A DNA stretch of 64,000 nucleotides from Reichenbachiella faecimaris. GTDB lineage: Bacteria > Bacteroidota > Bacteroidia > Cytophagales > Cyclobacteriaceae. A program made the position numbers and the translations under genes. The notes under the pieces were generated by a model. The model saw only the letters and a list, made by a program, of their open reading frames with translations, searched no databases and was not told where the DNA came from. Shown in pieces: positions 53,068-62,546 of the stretch. The stretch lies in NCBI RefSeq assembly GCF_900176375.1, contig NZ_FWYF01000004.1, positions 248,001 through 312,000 of the forward strand. Direction: 5' to 3'. Every line of letters begins with the position of its first letter. Positions within the stretch are counted from its first letter, which is position 1.

Positions 53068-53658
53068 TCAGCCAATATTTTCTGTGTAACCCATAAACTT
53101 TGAGTCAGGTAAATCCTTGCGCTTGCCCTTCACCATTAGCGTGATGGTTTTTAATATAATTTTCAGATCCAGCCAAAAATTCAAATGATCCACATAAAAA
53201 GCATCCAAATCAAGTTTCTTCTCCCAACATAATTCATTACCTCCGTTCACTTGCGCCCAGCCAGTGAGGCCTGGCAAAACCCAATGGCGTTTTTTATGAA
53301 CATCTGAATACAAGTCCAAGTATTCCAACAAGTAAGGTCGAGGACCAATCAGACTCATTTCACCCTTCAGCACATTCCACAATTGTGGTAATTCGTCCAA
53401 TGAATACTTTCTCAGCCAATTGCCCAACATAGTGACTCTTTGTGAATCGCGTTTTACGCCATCTTTCATGGTTTTGAACTTCAATAATAGAAAAGGTTCT
53501 TCTAGCAGTCCAGGTCGTTGCTGTTTAAAAAAAATGGATTTTTGATCCCAATAAACCAAAGCAACCAAAACCAGTAAAAGTGGAAATAGTAAGACCAGCA
53601 ATACCAAAGCAGCCAGCTTATCAATCACCAATTTCACAGATTTATAGCAAGGAATCAT
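53068..53658 (-). CDS. Bacterial sugar transferase (PglC/WcaJ-like phosphoglycosyltransferase)
   Basis: A 196-residue monotopic membrane enzyme that transfers a phospho-sugar to undecaprenyl phosphate. The re-entrant hydrophobic helix is LAALVLLVLLFPLLLVLVAL; motifs are FKQQRPGL, LLKFKTMKDG, SLDELPQLWNVLKGEMSLIG with PRPYL. Length matches PglC (about 200), not the larger WcaJ. No glycosyltransferases, flippase or polymerase are adjacent, so the two-gene unit is isolated from an exopolysaccharide locus. Confidence 0.93.
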   Translation of the reverse strand: MIPCYKSVKLVIDKLAALVLLVLLFPLLLVLVALVYWDQKSIFFKQQRPGLLEEPFLLLKFKTMKDGVKRDSQRVTMLGNWLRKYSLDELPQLWNVLKGEMSLIGPRPYLLEYLDLYSDVHKKRHWVLPGLTGWAQVNGGNELCWEKKLDLDAFYVDHLNFWLDLKIILKTITLMVKGKRKDLPDSKFMGYTENIG

Positions 53659-53708
53659 TTTAGTCTGATTATAGAAATCTTTCTATGGTTTCGAACCCAT
53701 ATCTCAAA

Positions 53709-53716
53709 CAAATATA
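53709..53716 (-). promoter_or_regulatory. Candidate -7 box of the sugar transferase operon
   Basis: Minus strand TATATTTG (TAnnTTTG), 50 bases before ATG 53658; the -33 region is poor. Confidence 0.35.
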
Positions 53717-53735
53717 TTACGTTTATCCTTCAATT

Positions 53736-54392
53736 ATGACAAAGTACTTACTCCTCTATTCCTGTCTGTTTATCTCCTTTGGTTCTCTTGGTCAGAACCA
53801 AGTCCAACTCGCTAAACTCAAGTATGATGGTGGTGGTGATTGGTACTCCAACAAAACAGCCTTACCCAATCTGGCGTCGTTCTGTAACAGACACCTCAGA
53901 ATGGATTTAGACAAAGTAGATGAAGTGGTCGAAGTAGGTAGCCCAGATATCTTCTTATATCCTTATATCTATCTCACAGGGCACGGCAATGTAGTTTTCA
54001 ATTCACGGCAAGCAGAAAATCTAAGGAAATATATGATTGCAGGTGGCTTCCTTCATATTGACGACAACTATGGCATGGATCAATTCATCCGCTTGGAAAT
54101 GAAGAAGGTCTTTCCCGAATTGGAATTTGTGGAATTGCCATTCAATCATCCCATTTATGATCAGAAATTCAAGTTTGAAAATGGCCTCCCAAAAATTCAC
54201 GAGCATGATGGTAAGCCACCTCAGGGGTTGGGTTTAATCTTTGAAGGGCGTTTGGTGTGTTTCTATTCTTATGAATCTGATTTGGGCAATGGGTGGGAAG
54301 ATCAGTCCATTTACAATGACCTAGAAAGCAAAAGACAGGAAGCATTAAAAATGGGTGCTAACATCTTGTCTTATGCTTTTATGAATTTTTAA
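53736..54392 (+). CDS. DUF4159 domain-containing secreted protein
   Basis: A 218-residue protein; I start at ATG 53736 (MTKYLLLYSCLFISFGSLGQ, a signal peptide ending SLGQ). The family pattern is clear: AKLKYDGGGDWYSNKTALPN, PYIYLTGHGNVVFNSRQAEN, LRKYMIAGGFLHIDDNYGMD, then LPFNHPIYDQKF. DUF4159 proteins have a ThuA/glutamine-amidotransferase-like fold and are often near MoxR/VWA genes; none is here. Function unknown. Converges on the pentapeptide gene with a 4-bp overlap. Confidence 0.92.
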   Translation: MTKYLLLYSCLFISFGSLGQNQVQLAKLKYDGGGDWYSNKTALPNLASFCNRHLRMDLDKVDEVVEVGSPDIFLYPYIYLTGHGNVVFNSRQAENLRKYMIAGGFLHIDDNYGMDQFIRLEMKKVFPELEFVELPFNHPIYDQKFKFENGLPKIHEHDGKPPQGLGLIFEGRLVCFYSYESDLGNGWEDQSIYNDLESKRQEALKMGANILSYAFMNF

Positions 54393-54958
54393 TCCACTCG
54401 AATATCAAATGTATCGAGTAAACCAATTAATCCATCCCTTGAGAACCTGGCCTTAGCAATTTTATTGTTCAGGGGATTGATGGAAAAATGCAGCGCAGTT
54501 CTGAGGTCAGCTTTTTCCAAATTGGTATTGTCGAATTGAGCCTTGGTCAATTTACAATCTAAGAATTTGGATTCGGTCAGGTCTGCTTCTACAAAATCTG
54601 CTTCTTCCAAAGTACAAGACTTAAAAGTTGTTCCTTTCAACTTAAGTTGATAAAAGGAAGTCAAATTCATCAAGCACTTTTCAAAATTCATTTCTAATAA
54701 AAAAGGGTTGCAGGATGAAAAATCAACTCCTTGCAATTTGCAACCAACAAACTTCACATCTTTAAATGCAGTATCTCCTAATTTTACACCTGAAAAATCG
54801 CAATCCACAAATTCACATTCCATGAAAACCCGGTGAGATAAATTCACGGCATTGAATAAACAGTTTTTGAAAGTGCAGCTCTCATACTCCCCTTCAGGAA
54901 AGACATCTTGGGAGTAATCTATATTTTCAAAGGTTTGGTCGTAAAAGGATTCAATCAT
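54389..54958 (-). CDS. Pentapeptide-repeat protein
   Basis: A 189-residue protein made almost entirely of A(D/N)LXX-type pentapeptide repeats with many cysteines and phenylalanines (SCTFKNCLFNAVNLSHRVFM, ECEFVDCDFSGVKLGDTAFK, LEEADFVEADLTESKFLDCK). Repeats form a right-handed quadrilateral beta-helix; related proteins (Qnr, MfpA) mimic DNA, but a role in drug protection cannot be assigned here. A perfect palindrome lies 2 bases before its ATG. Confidence 0.92.
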   Translation of the reverse strand: MIESFYDQTFENIDYSQDVFPEGEYESCTFKNCLFNAVNLSHRVFMECEFVDCDFSGVKLGDTAFKDVKFVGCKLQGVDFSSCNPFLLEMNFEKCLMNLTSFYQLKLKGTTFKSCTLEEADFVEADLTESKFLDCKLTKAQFDNTNLEKADLRTALHFSINPLNNKIAKARFSRDGLIGLLDTFDIRVD

Positions 54959-54960
54959 TG

Positions 54961-54976
54961 TAGGCTATTTAGCCTA
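54961..54976 (-). promoter_or_regulatory. Hairpin at the translation start of the pentapeptide gene
   Basis: TAGGCTA / TAGCCTA with a 2-base spacer, ending 2 bases before ATG 54958. In RNA it would form a short stem at the ribosome landing site; as DNA it could be an operator. Confidence 0.4.
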
Positions 54977-55009
54977 GCAATATGGGCATGAATAAGCTAA
55001 ACAACAAAA

Positions 55010-55849
55010 TCATTGAACCACAAATGAAGGCGCGTAGTTATAGCCGGATCGGGTCAGTTCTGTTTGATTAGTACCGTCTGCATTCATGATGAATATTTGC
55101 TGATTATCTCGCTTGTTACCGCGCTCAAATACTATCCATGTCCCATCAGGAGACCATCTTGGCCTGATGTCCAGGAGAGGATCATTCGTTAGGCGTAGGA
55201 TTTTACCTGAAGCTATATTCATCTTGTAGATTTCCATATTTCCGTCTTGGTTGCCATAGTACAAAATATGCTTTTGGTCAGGCGACAACTGAGGCATTAG
55301 TTTGTCACTCTTCCCAGAACTCAATTGGTCTTTATCTGTGCCGTCAGGTTTCATACACCAGATTTGATAATCGCCCGATACTTGGCTTGAATAATAAATG
55401 CGCTCGTTCGAGGCCCAAGAAGGCATTGTGCAATTTCCTCCTTCGGAAATTTGCCTGATATTTTCACCATTCGAATTCATCGTAAATATTTCCGACCCAC
55501 CATTTCTGCTCGACACAAATACAATCCGTAAACCATCCGGAGACCAGGATGGGCTGTACTCAGCACTACTGGCATCTGTCAATTGCTGAAAGTTGGCTGA
55601 TTCCAGATTCATCAACCAAATCTTCCACCAGCCTTTTCGCTCTGAGGTAAAAACCATGTACTTCCCGTCAGGAGACATTACAGGGCTGCTGTCCTTCCTT
55701 GGGTGGTCAGTGATTTGTTTCAACTTTCCATCCTGATTGATGGAATAAATATTGTCATTATTATTTACCTGTCTGGTAAATAAAATCTCATACTGCTGAG
55801 CATAAGCTGATTGAACTAAGAAAATTAGAATAGTCAATATCTTTTTCAT
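55010..55849 (-). CDS. TolB-like PD40 beta-propeller protein
   Basis: A 279-residue secreted protein (signal peptide ending AYAQ). Six PD40/WD40-like TolB units are visible with the hallmark SPDGKYMVFTSERKG, SPSWSPDGLRIVFVSSRNGG, SPDQKHILYYGNQDG and RWSPDGTWIVFERGNK. It is translationally coupled to an upstream alpha/beta hydrolase-like gene (4-bp overlap). It lacks the N-terminal domain of Pal-associated TolB, so is a periplasmic propeller, not the true TolB. Confidence 0.9.
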   Translation of the reverse strand: MKKILTILIFLVQSAYAQQYEILFTRQVNNNDNIYSINQDGKLKQITDHPRKDSSPVMSPDGKYMVFTSERKGWWKIWLMNLESANFQQLTDASSAEYSPSWSPDGLRIVFVSSRNGGSEIFTMNSNGENIRQISEGGNCTMPSWASNERIYYSSQVSGDYQIWCMKPDGTDKDQLSSGKSDKLMPQLSPDQKHILYYGNQDGNMEIYKMNIASGKILRLTNDPLLDIRPRWSPDGTWIVFERGNKRDNQQIFIMNADGTNQTELTRSGYNYAPSFVVQ

Positions 55850-56502
55850 GGCCTCAATTTATCTAATCTATCCAATAATGGTTGGCCTCTAATATTCAGT
55901 AGAAAATGCCCTATGCCAGGGAATATTTCTAGTCGAGAATCAATACCTAAAGATTTTAATTTTGATTGCAGGGATTTGCTGCTCCTCACCCAATAGCCGT
56001 CATCCGCTCCCACCAACAACTGTACTTTCACCTCCTCAAGCCGTTTGAAATTGGTGTCAGAAGCGGATACACTAGCTGGCATGCCAGTAACGGAATGGAA
56101 CAGTTCTGGTGCAGCCATCACTAACTTAAAGACTGGTGAGCTGTTGGCACTAAAACATACTGCATGAAACTTGCCCCCTTCTAAACTATAATTGTCTTTT
56201 AGATATTTTCGAATGGCTATCAATGCTTCGATCTGCCCGACACCCAAATAAATAGGTGCATCAATCAAAATCCAGGACTCGTTAGACTTAAAGTCTTTCC
56301 AGTAATAAGAACCTTCCAAACTTTCTAATTCTGAAGGCCCTACCACCACAGGGTAATCCTTTCCAGCATCATAAGACCCAGGCAGATGCAAAATGAACTC
56401 AACAGTTTTACCAGATTCAGTTTTGGTGGTGATCAGTTCAGATTGTGCTAAAGCACTGCATCCAATCACCAACATAGATAAGGCACTCAAAATTTTCTTC
56501 AT
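55846..56502 (-). CDS. Secreted alpha/beta hydrolase-like protein
   Basis: A 218-residue protein with a signal peptide containing VIGCSALAQ (possible lipobox). Features of the alpha/beta hydrolase fold include the strand DYPVVVGPSEL, the elbow region HAVCFSANSSPVFK (nucleophile Ser in FSANS, in place of GXSXG), an acid in LLVGADDGYW and the histidine in FPGIGHFLLN. The GXSXG is not canonical, so activity is uncertain. Upstream partner of the TolB-like gene. Confidence 0.8.
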   Translation of the reverse strand: MKKILSALSMLVIGCSALAQSELITTKTESGKTVEFILHLPGSYDAGKDYPVVVGPSELESLEGSYYWKDFKSNESWILIDAPIYLGVGQIEALIAIRKYLKDNYSLEGGKFHAVCFSANSSPVFKLVMAAPELFHSVTGMPASVSASDTNFKRLEEVKVQLLVGADDGYWVRSSKSLQSKLKSLGIDSRLEIFPGIGHFLLNIRGQPLLDRLDKLRP

Positions 56503-56577
56503 ACCTCTATTTTACTCACCTCGAACGAACGAGTTAATCAGAAAGTGACGAATCGTGAACTTTGGGATAAAACGTAC

Positions 56578-57234
56578 TTACCTAGTTCTACCAAAACTAT
56601 CTGGCTTATTGACCATTAATGTTAGCAGACCGAGTGTAATATAAATAGTGGCACTGAGGTACTTTTGAATATTGATGAAGCGTATACTGGACTTGAAATA
56701 CTTCACTATCTTACCAGATAGCAGCACATAACACATATCACTTACAAAGGCTATTACCAAAAATACCAAGCCAAGAAACAAGATTTGAGAAGTGGTACCT
56801 CCGCGATCCGCATTGATAAATTGGGGCAAAAAGGCAAAAAAGAAAATAGCTGATTTAGGACTCAGGGTGTTCACAATAATCCCTTCATAGAATATTTTAC
56901 TTAGCGATTTCTTCTCTGCCTGAATAGATACTATAGGCGTAACTTTATCAGTCAATTTTTTAATGCCCAAATAAATCAAATATATGGCGCCTCCGTATTT
57001 TAAAATAGAAAATGCAGTGGCCGAAGCCACCAGCAAAGCCGAGATCCCCACTGCAGCTGCTATCACATGAATCATAGCACCCAGTCCAACTCCCAGAACA
57101 GAAACCAATCCAGCCTTATAGCCTTGCTCCATGCTTTTCATCATGATATACAACACAGCTGGCCCTGGTACTACAATCAAAATAGTTGCTGCTGTGATGA
57201 ACAATAGGATGTTTTCTGGGCTTGGAAAAATCAT
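56578..57234 (-). CDS. LysE family amino-acid exporter
   Basis: A 218-residue inner-membrane protein with six helices. The family pattern VPGPAVLYIMMKSMEQGYKA-like start (VVPGPAVLYIMMKS), GLVSVLGVGLGAMIHVIAAA and NTLSPKSAIFFFAFLPQF are typical of LysE/RhtB exporters. Substrate not known (homoserine, threonine, lysine and others are possible). Alone and divergent from the YdeP-type gene. Confidence 0.95.
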   Translation of the reverse strand: MIFPSPENILLFITAATILIVVPGPAVLYIMMKSMEQGYKAGLVSVLGVGLGAMIHVIAAAVGISALLVASATAFSILKYGGAIYLIYLGIKKLTDKVTPIVSIQAEKKSLSKIFYEGIIVNTLSPKSAIFFFAFLPQFINADRGGTTSQILFLGLVFLVIAFVSDMCYVLLSGKIVKYFKSSIRFINIQKYLSATIYITLGLLTLMVNKPDSFGRTR

Positions 57235-57333
57235 GGGTATACGGTTTGTTTCGGATAAATATAAATTAGAATTTCAAAGTGAATCAAATGTCACACACTT
57301 TACTTTCCATTCACTTTCGTTTAACTTCAACTT

Positions 57334-59622
57334 ATGAATACAAGAAAGGTTGCCATAATCCCACCAGAAGAGTTCGCAAAGCTCAAATATCATGACGCAC
57401 CCGAGCGTGCCGTGGGTCTGCCTGCAATAAGTTCTACCATGAAGCATATCAGTGAGGAAATGGGAATTATTGATGGGCTTAAGGTACTGAACAAAATGAA
57501 TCAGCACGGCGGCTTTGACTGTCCAGGCTGCGCTTGGCCAGACCCTGACTATCATCGCTCTGCCTTAGGCGAATACTGTGAAAATGGTGCCAAAGCCATT
57601 GCAGAGGAAGCCACCAAAAAACGTGCTGATGCCAATTTTTTCAGACAGCACAGTGTGGAAGAAATGAGCTGCTGGAGCGATTTTCAAATTGGTAAGTCAG
57701 GGCGCATCACAGAACCTCTCTACTTAGCAAAGGATAGCTCACACTACCAACCTATTGCCTGGGATGAGGCCTTCACGAAAATTGGAAACAAACTCCAATC
57801 ACTAAGCAGTCCAGATGAAGCAGCCTTCTATACTTCCGGCCGCACTAGCAACGAGGCGGCTTTTATGTACCAGTTATTCGCTCGGGAGTTTGGCACGAAC
57901 AATCTCCCAGACTGCTCTAACATGTGTCATGAATCCAGTGGAACGGGATTAAGCAAAACTTTGGGGATTGGCAAAGGGTCTGTGACATTAGAAGATATTT
58001 ACCAATCTGATTTGGTAGTGGTCATTGGGCAAAACCCTGGAACGAATCATCCACGCATGCTCGCTGCATTGGAAAAATGTAAGCAGAATGGTGGCTCTAT
58101 CGTAACGATCAACCCTATCAATGAAGCTGGCACCAATGTTTTCATTGATCCACAAAATCCACTAAAAATATTGAAAGGTGGCACCAAACTGGAAGACCTC
58201 TACTTACAGGTAAAAATCAATGGGGATGTTGCCCTACTCAAAGCAGCTTTGCTACTCATGCTCAAGGCAGAAGAAGATCGACCAGGAACGGTTTTCGACC
58301 ATGAGTTTATCGAAAGAAAATGTGAAAACTATCAAGAGTTGATTAATCATCTGCATGAATCAGATTATGGCACATGTGTATTGGAAAGTGGCCTTACTGA
58401 TGTACAGGTTAGGAAATTTGCAGACTATTTAATTCAAAAGAAAAAAATTATCTTCTGCTGGGCAATGGGACTGACCCAACACGAAAACGGTGTGGAGAAT
58501 GTGCAAGAAATTGTGAATATTCTTTTACTCAAAGGGAGTATAGGCAAACCTGGGGCAGGCACCTGTCCAGTTCGTGGACATAGCAATGTGCAAGGTGATA
58601 GAACCATGGGCATTTGGGAAAAACCAAAAGAGGACTTTCTGACAAAACTTGATGAACGATTTAATATCAAAAGCCCAAGAAGCCATGGCTATGATGTAGT
58701 AGATGCTATTCGAGCCATGGATAGCGAAAAGATAAAAGTCTTTATCAGCATGGGAGGCAATTTTATTTCTGCCACTCCTGATAGTCAGTTTACTGGTGCA
58801 GCCATGAAGAAGTGCGAGCTGACTATTCAAATCTCTACCAAACTGAATCGATCACATTTAGTGACTGGAGAGGAGGCCATAATTCTTCCTTGTCTTTCCA
58901 GATCAGAAGCAGACGAACAAAATGGCAAGCAACAATTCGTCACTACAGAAAATTCTATGGGGGTAGTGCAACAAAGTCTGGGAAGTTTCGATCCTGCATC
59001 CTCTGCATTGAAAAGTGAGCCAGCTATAGTTGCTGGATTGGCACTGGCCTCTTTACCCCAATCCAAAACCAATTGGCAGGAAATGATCTCAAACTATGAC
59101 ATCATTAGAACCCATATTGAGGCCGTCATTCCTGGCTTCAATGACTACAATCAAAGAGTCAGAAAAAAAGGAGGGTTCTATCTACCTAACGGGTCTAGAA
59201 ATGGGGAATTCAATACTGAATCTCAAAAGGCGATTTTCACGGTTAATCCATTACCCAAAAATGACATTGATCCAGACCACTTTATTTTAATGACCATACG
59301 CTCTCATGATCAATTCAATACTACCATCTATGGTATGCACGACCGGTATCGAGGTATTCACAACGAGCGAAGGGTAGTTTTGATGAACCCATCAGACTTG
59401 GATAATCATGGATTTGAAAAAGGACAAGTGATTCATCTGACTGGTCATTATGGAAAAGAAACCCGTGAAGCCAGAAATTTTAAAATTATTCCTTACAACA
59501 TTGCCAAGGGCTGTTTGGGGGCCTACTTTCCTGAAACCAATGTGCTGGTACCTATCAATCATGTGGCCAGAGAAAGTAATACACCCGTTTCGAAATTTGT
59601 GGAAGTGTCTGTTCACACCTAG
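57334..59622 (+). CDS. YdeP/FdhF-type molybdopterin oxidoreductase alpha subunit
   Basis: A 762-residue cytoplasmic enzyme of the molybdopterin (bis-MGD) family, YdeP branch. The N-terminal GGFDCPGCAWPDP (about 58-70) is diagnostic; SNMCHESSGTGLSKTLGIGK, VVVIGQNPGTNHPRM and GAGTCPVRGHSNVQGDRTMG mark the cofactor-binding domains; the C-terminal MoCo dinucleotide domain is present (NDIDPDHFILMTIRSHDQFN). Relatives occur in acid resistance and formate-like redox reactions, but the substrate is unknown. It depends on molybdenum, which agrees with the molybdate transporter at 43836-45121. FdhD is not in the window. Confidence 0.93.
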   Translation: MNTRKVAIIPPEEFAKLKYHDAPERAVGLPAISSTMKHISEEMGIIDGLKVLNKMNQHGGFDCPGCAWPDPDYHRSALGEYCENGAKAIAEEATKKRADANFFRQHSVEEMSCWSDFQIGKSGRITEPLYLAKDSSHYQPIAWDEAFTKIGNKLQSLSSPDEAAFYTSGRTSNEAAFMYQLFAREFGTNNLPDCSNMCHESSGTGLSKTLGIGKGSVTLEDIYQSDLVVVIGQNPGTNHPRMLAALEKCKQNGGSIVTINPINEAGTNVFIDPQNPLKILKGGTKLEDLYLQVKINGDVALLKAALLLMLKAEEDRPGTVFDHEFIERKCENYQELINHLHESDYGTCVLESGLTDVQVRKFADYLIQKKKIIFCWAMGLTQHENGVENVQEIVNILLLKGSIGKPGAGTCPVRGHSNVQGDRTMGIWEKPKEDFLTKLDERFNIKSPRSHGYDVVDAIRAMDSEKIKVFISMGGNFISATPDSQFTGAAMKKCELTIQISTKLNRSHLVTGEEAIILPCLSRSEADEQNGKQQFVTTENSMGVVQQSLGSFDPASSALKSEPAIVAGLALASLPQSKTNWQEMISNYDIIRTHIEAVIPGFNDYNQRVRKKGGFYLPNGSRNGEFNTESQKAIFTVNPLPKNDIDPDHFILMTIRSHDQFNTTIYGMHDRYRGIHNERRVVLMNPSDLDNHGFEKGQVIHLTGHYGKETREARNFKIIPYNIAKGCLGAYFPETNVLVPINHVARESNTPVSKFVEVSVHT

Positions 59623-59750
59623 CCTATTGGGTTTTTCAGACAAGTCACGCTGATAGAACTTTGACTCCTCACAACTCGCAAATAAATTCTAATCAGAAGG
59701 TTTAAAACCCACACAATTTTTCGTGAGTTTTGCGTTCGATTATCCAGTGT

Positions 59751-61901
59751 ATGAGTAATAAGAAGAGAAAGAACCCCAGTGGAAAAAAAGTAAATCAAGC
59801 CAGTACATTTAGCCTGCTGATCAATTGGTCTTTACGGCTATTGGTTGTAGCATTAGTGGTTTTTATCTTGTTTTTCAGCGCCGTACATTCAGGTGTATTT
59901 GGACCCATTCCAAGTAATGAAGATCTAGAAAACCTGATCAACTCCCAAGCTTCTGAAGTCTATAGTCAGGATGGCAAACTGATCGGCAGGTACTTTCTAG
60001 AAAATCGCTCTGAGGTGAAAATAGATAGCATCTCTCCTGACCTCATTCATGCACTAGTAGCGACTGAAGACTCCCGTTTCTACGAACATCATGGTGTGGA
60101 TCATCAAGGCATGCTCAGAGTATTGGTGAAATCCATCATTCTTGGTCAAAATGCGGGTGGTGGCAGTACAATCAGCCAGCAGCTAGTTAAAAATGTCTTT
60201 GGACGTGAAGCGCATGGTTGGATGACCATGCCAGCAGTAAAAGCTCGTGAAGCTGCAATTGCCAATAAATTGAATGAGGTTTATTCCAAAGACGAAATCC
60301 TTGAATTGTATCTCAATACGGTTTCCTTTGGTGAAGATACTTATGGTATCAAAACTGCCTGTGAGCGCTTTTTCTCTACCTCTCCTGGTGATATTAAGAC
60401 TGAACAAGCTGCCGTACTGATTGGGATGCTAAAAGCCCCTCATTCCTATAATCCCAGACTCAACCCTGAAAGGTCTAAAACCAGACGCAATGTGGTTCTG
60501 GGTCAAATGGCAAAGGAAGGGTATTTGTCTCCTGACTCTGCTGAAATCCTAAAAGCACTTCCGCTGGAACTCAACTACAACAGAAACATTAGTGAAGCCT
60601 CAGCAGCTCAGCACTTGACCCAACACCTCAGACAACGTACCCAAAAGTGGTTGGATGAAAACTCCAATAAAGAAGGAGAATCTTACAGCCTGGAAACAGA
60701 TGGCCTGAAAATCTATACCACTATAGACTCACGCATGCAGCGATATGCTCAAGAGGCTGTCATTGCACATCTTGACCATCTGCAAAAAGCTTTTGACACT
60801 GACCTGAAACAACAAGGCAAGTGGTCAGCTGAAATAGATGCCACTCTACAGTCTGGTTTTTTAATCACAAATCCACACAACGGGCAAGTACTCGCATGGG
60901 TAGGCGGACGTGATTTCAAAACTTCTCAGTACGATCATATTTTATCCGAGCGACAAGTAGGCTCAGTATTTAAACCAATAGTTTATGCCAAGGCGTTGGA
61001 AGATGGCTATGAACCTTGCGATTTTATTCCCAACAGACAAGTCCAATATACTCAGTATGATGGCTGGACGCCACAAAATTCGGATGGTGACTATACGGGC
61101 AGCTATTCCATTCTTGGTGGACTTACTCACTCTATCAACACCATCAGTGTGCAACTCTTGATGGAATCTGGCATTGAAGATGTAATCGAGTTTGCAGAAA
61201 GCTTGGGTGCCAAAAGTGATTTGCCAGAAGTGCCCTCCATAGCGCTAGGTGTGGCTAACATGTCTGTAGAAGAAATAAGCAACATTTATACTCCGTTTGC
61301 TAACGAAGGCTGGCAGCATCAGCAGGTGATCATCACTCGCATAGAAGATGCAGATGGGCAGGTTCTTTTCTCCAATATACTGGATGCGTCTGAACGTGTA
61401 GTTTCAGAGAAGGTCTCCAGACAAATCACTAACATGATGCAATCTGTGGCCAATCAGGGAACTGCCAGAAGGCTTCGTAGTTGGTATGGGATTCAAGGAG
61501 CAATAGCTGCTAAGACGGGCACTACACAAAACCATGCGGATGGTTGGTTTGTAGGTTATACGCCTGATTGGCTTGGAGTGGTATGGGTAGGTGCGGACAA
61601 TCCTGGTTTACACTTCAGTAATATCAAAGATGGTCAGGGGGCTAACATGGCCTTACCCATTTGGTCCAAATTCTACCAAAAAGTAAACGCTGACCCAGAG
61701 CTGAGCAAACAATTGCATAGTTCCTTTCCTTTTACAAATGACCTAACATGCGAGCTCTTTCAGGAAGACAACTTCTTACAAAAGACCTTTAGGAAAAAAC
61801 TAAAAAAAAACAAAGACACTGGGCTAGAAGAATCTGAAGATGCTCAGGAAGAACCCAAAAAGAAGAAACGCTTTTGGGATATTTTTAAGAAGAAGAAGTG
61901 A
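59751..61901 (+). CDS. Class A penicillin-binding protein (PBP1A-like)
   Basis: A 716-residue bifunctional cell-wall enzyme (start ATG 59751; the longer frame starts with TTG at 59730). A transmembrane anchor (about 25-50) is followed by the glycosyltransferase domain with ATEDSRFYEHHGVD, GGGSTISQQLVKN and IANKLNEVYSKDEIL, then the transpeptidase domain with the serine in GSVFKPIVYAK, and KTGTTQNHADGWFVGY. The cytoplasmic N terminus and the C-terminal tail are strongly basic (KKKKRFWDIFKKKK). It extends and cross-links peptidoglycan. Monocistronic. Confidence 0.96.
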   Translation: MSNKKRKNPSGKKVNQASTFSLLINWSLRLLVVALVVFILFFSAVHSGVFGPIPSNEDLENLINSQASEVYSQDGKLIGRYFLENRSEVKIDSISPDLIHALVATEDSRFYEHHGVDHQGMLRVLVKSIILGQNAGGGSTISQQLVKNVFGREAHGWMTMPAVKAREAAIANKLNEVYSKDEILELYLNTVSFGEDTYGIKTACERFFSTSPGDIKTEQAAVLIGMLKAPHSYNPRLNPERSKTRRNVVLGQMAKEGYLSPDSAEILKALPLELNYNRNISEASAAQHLTQHLRQRTQKWLDENSNKEGESYSLETDGLKIYTTIDSRMQRYAQEAVIAHLDHLQKAFDTDLKQQGKWSAEIDATLQSGFLITNPHNGQVLAWVGGRDFKTSQYDHILSERQVGSVFKPIVYAKALEDGYEPCDFIPNRQVQYTQYDGWTPQNSDGDYTGSYSILGGLTHSINTISVQLLMESGIEDVIEFAESLGAKSDLPEVPSIALGVANMSVEEISNIYTPFANEGWQHQQVIITRIEDADGQVLFSNILDASERVVSEKVSRQITNMMQSVANQGTARRLRSWYGIQGAIAAKTGTTQNHADGWFVGYTPDWLGVVWVGADNPGLHFSNIKDGQGANMALPIWSKFYQKVNADPELSKQLHSSFPFTNDLTCELFQEDNFLQKTFRKKLKKNKDTGLEESEDAQEEPKKKKRFWDIFKKKK

Positions 61902-61980
61902 GTCATTTCCAGATTGATATTAAATCATGACATACAAACTACACCTTATAGAGGATTTGAGCTGATGGTATTTCACTAAG

Positions 61981-62511
61981 CTATGAAGCGAACAAGTAAT
62001 TGTCAATCGCCTGCTTCCAGTCTTGTAAATCCTGCTGATACATCTGATTGATGTGTGTACGATTCAGTTCGTTACCTTCAGGTGTCAAACCAATGAAAGT
62101 ATAAGTCACGCTAACCTTTGTTTGGGTGTTTTCAGCTTCGGATTCACACTTGACGGATATAGTCCAATCGCGATGTCGAGTGGATACAAAATACTGGATA
62201 AAGTAAGATGCAGGATCGAACTGTATAACCCTCCACAGACAACTTGGTTCTTTATTATCTCCATCAATTGAAAACGTAGTGCCTACTTCTATCACTTCTG
62301 TCTCAGGATAAATCAATTTTGGATTCCAGCTTGGCTCCCATTTTCGCTCTTCAAAAGCATCGAACAGGGGAAATACAAGTGTTATATTCTCGTCAATAAT
62401 GAAAGATGCTGTTTGGCTAATTTTTTCTGCTGCAAATGGTCTTGTATTCATGAGTTCTGATTTTTTGCATCCCATCAGAGATAGGGTTGCTAATATGATT
62501 AAATGTTTCAT
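61981..62511 (-). CDS. SRPBCC-like lipoprotein
   Basis: A 176-residue lipoprotein (signal peptide with LSLMGCKKS). The mature part resembles the SRPBCC/polyketide-cyclase fold that binds hydrophobic ligands (TLVFPLFDAFEERKWEPSWN, FSIDGDNKEPSCLWRVIQFD, YIRYFVSTRH-type strand). The ligand is unknown. It lies 35 bp downstream of the Crp/Fnr gene and is probably controlled by it or co-transcribed. Confidence 0.82.
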   Translation of the reverse strand: MKHLIILATLSLMGCKKSELMNTRPFAAEKISQTASFIIDENITLVFPLFDAFEERKWEPSWNPKLIYPETEVIEVGTTFSIDGDNKEPSCLWRVIQFDPASYFIQYFVSTRHRDWTISVKCESEAENTQTKVSVTYTFIGLTPEGNELNRTHINQMYQQDLQDWKQAIDNYLFAS

Positions 62512-62546
62512 GAGGCAAAATTGGCTCGTGCCTATCTCAATTGCAT

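Noticed and set aside
61902-61980. Terminator between the PBP and the SRPBCC lipoprotein genes
   Set aside because: No stem with a T-run is visible in the 79 convergent bases.
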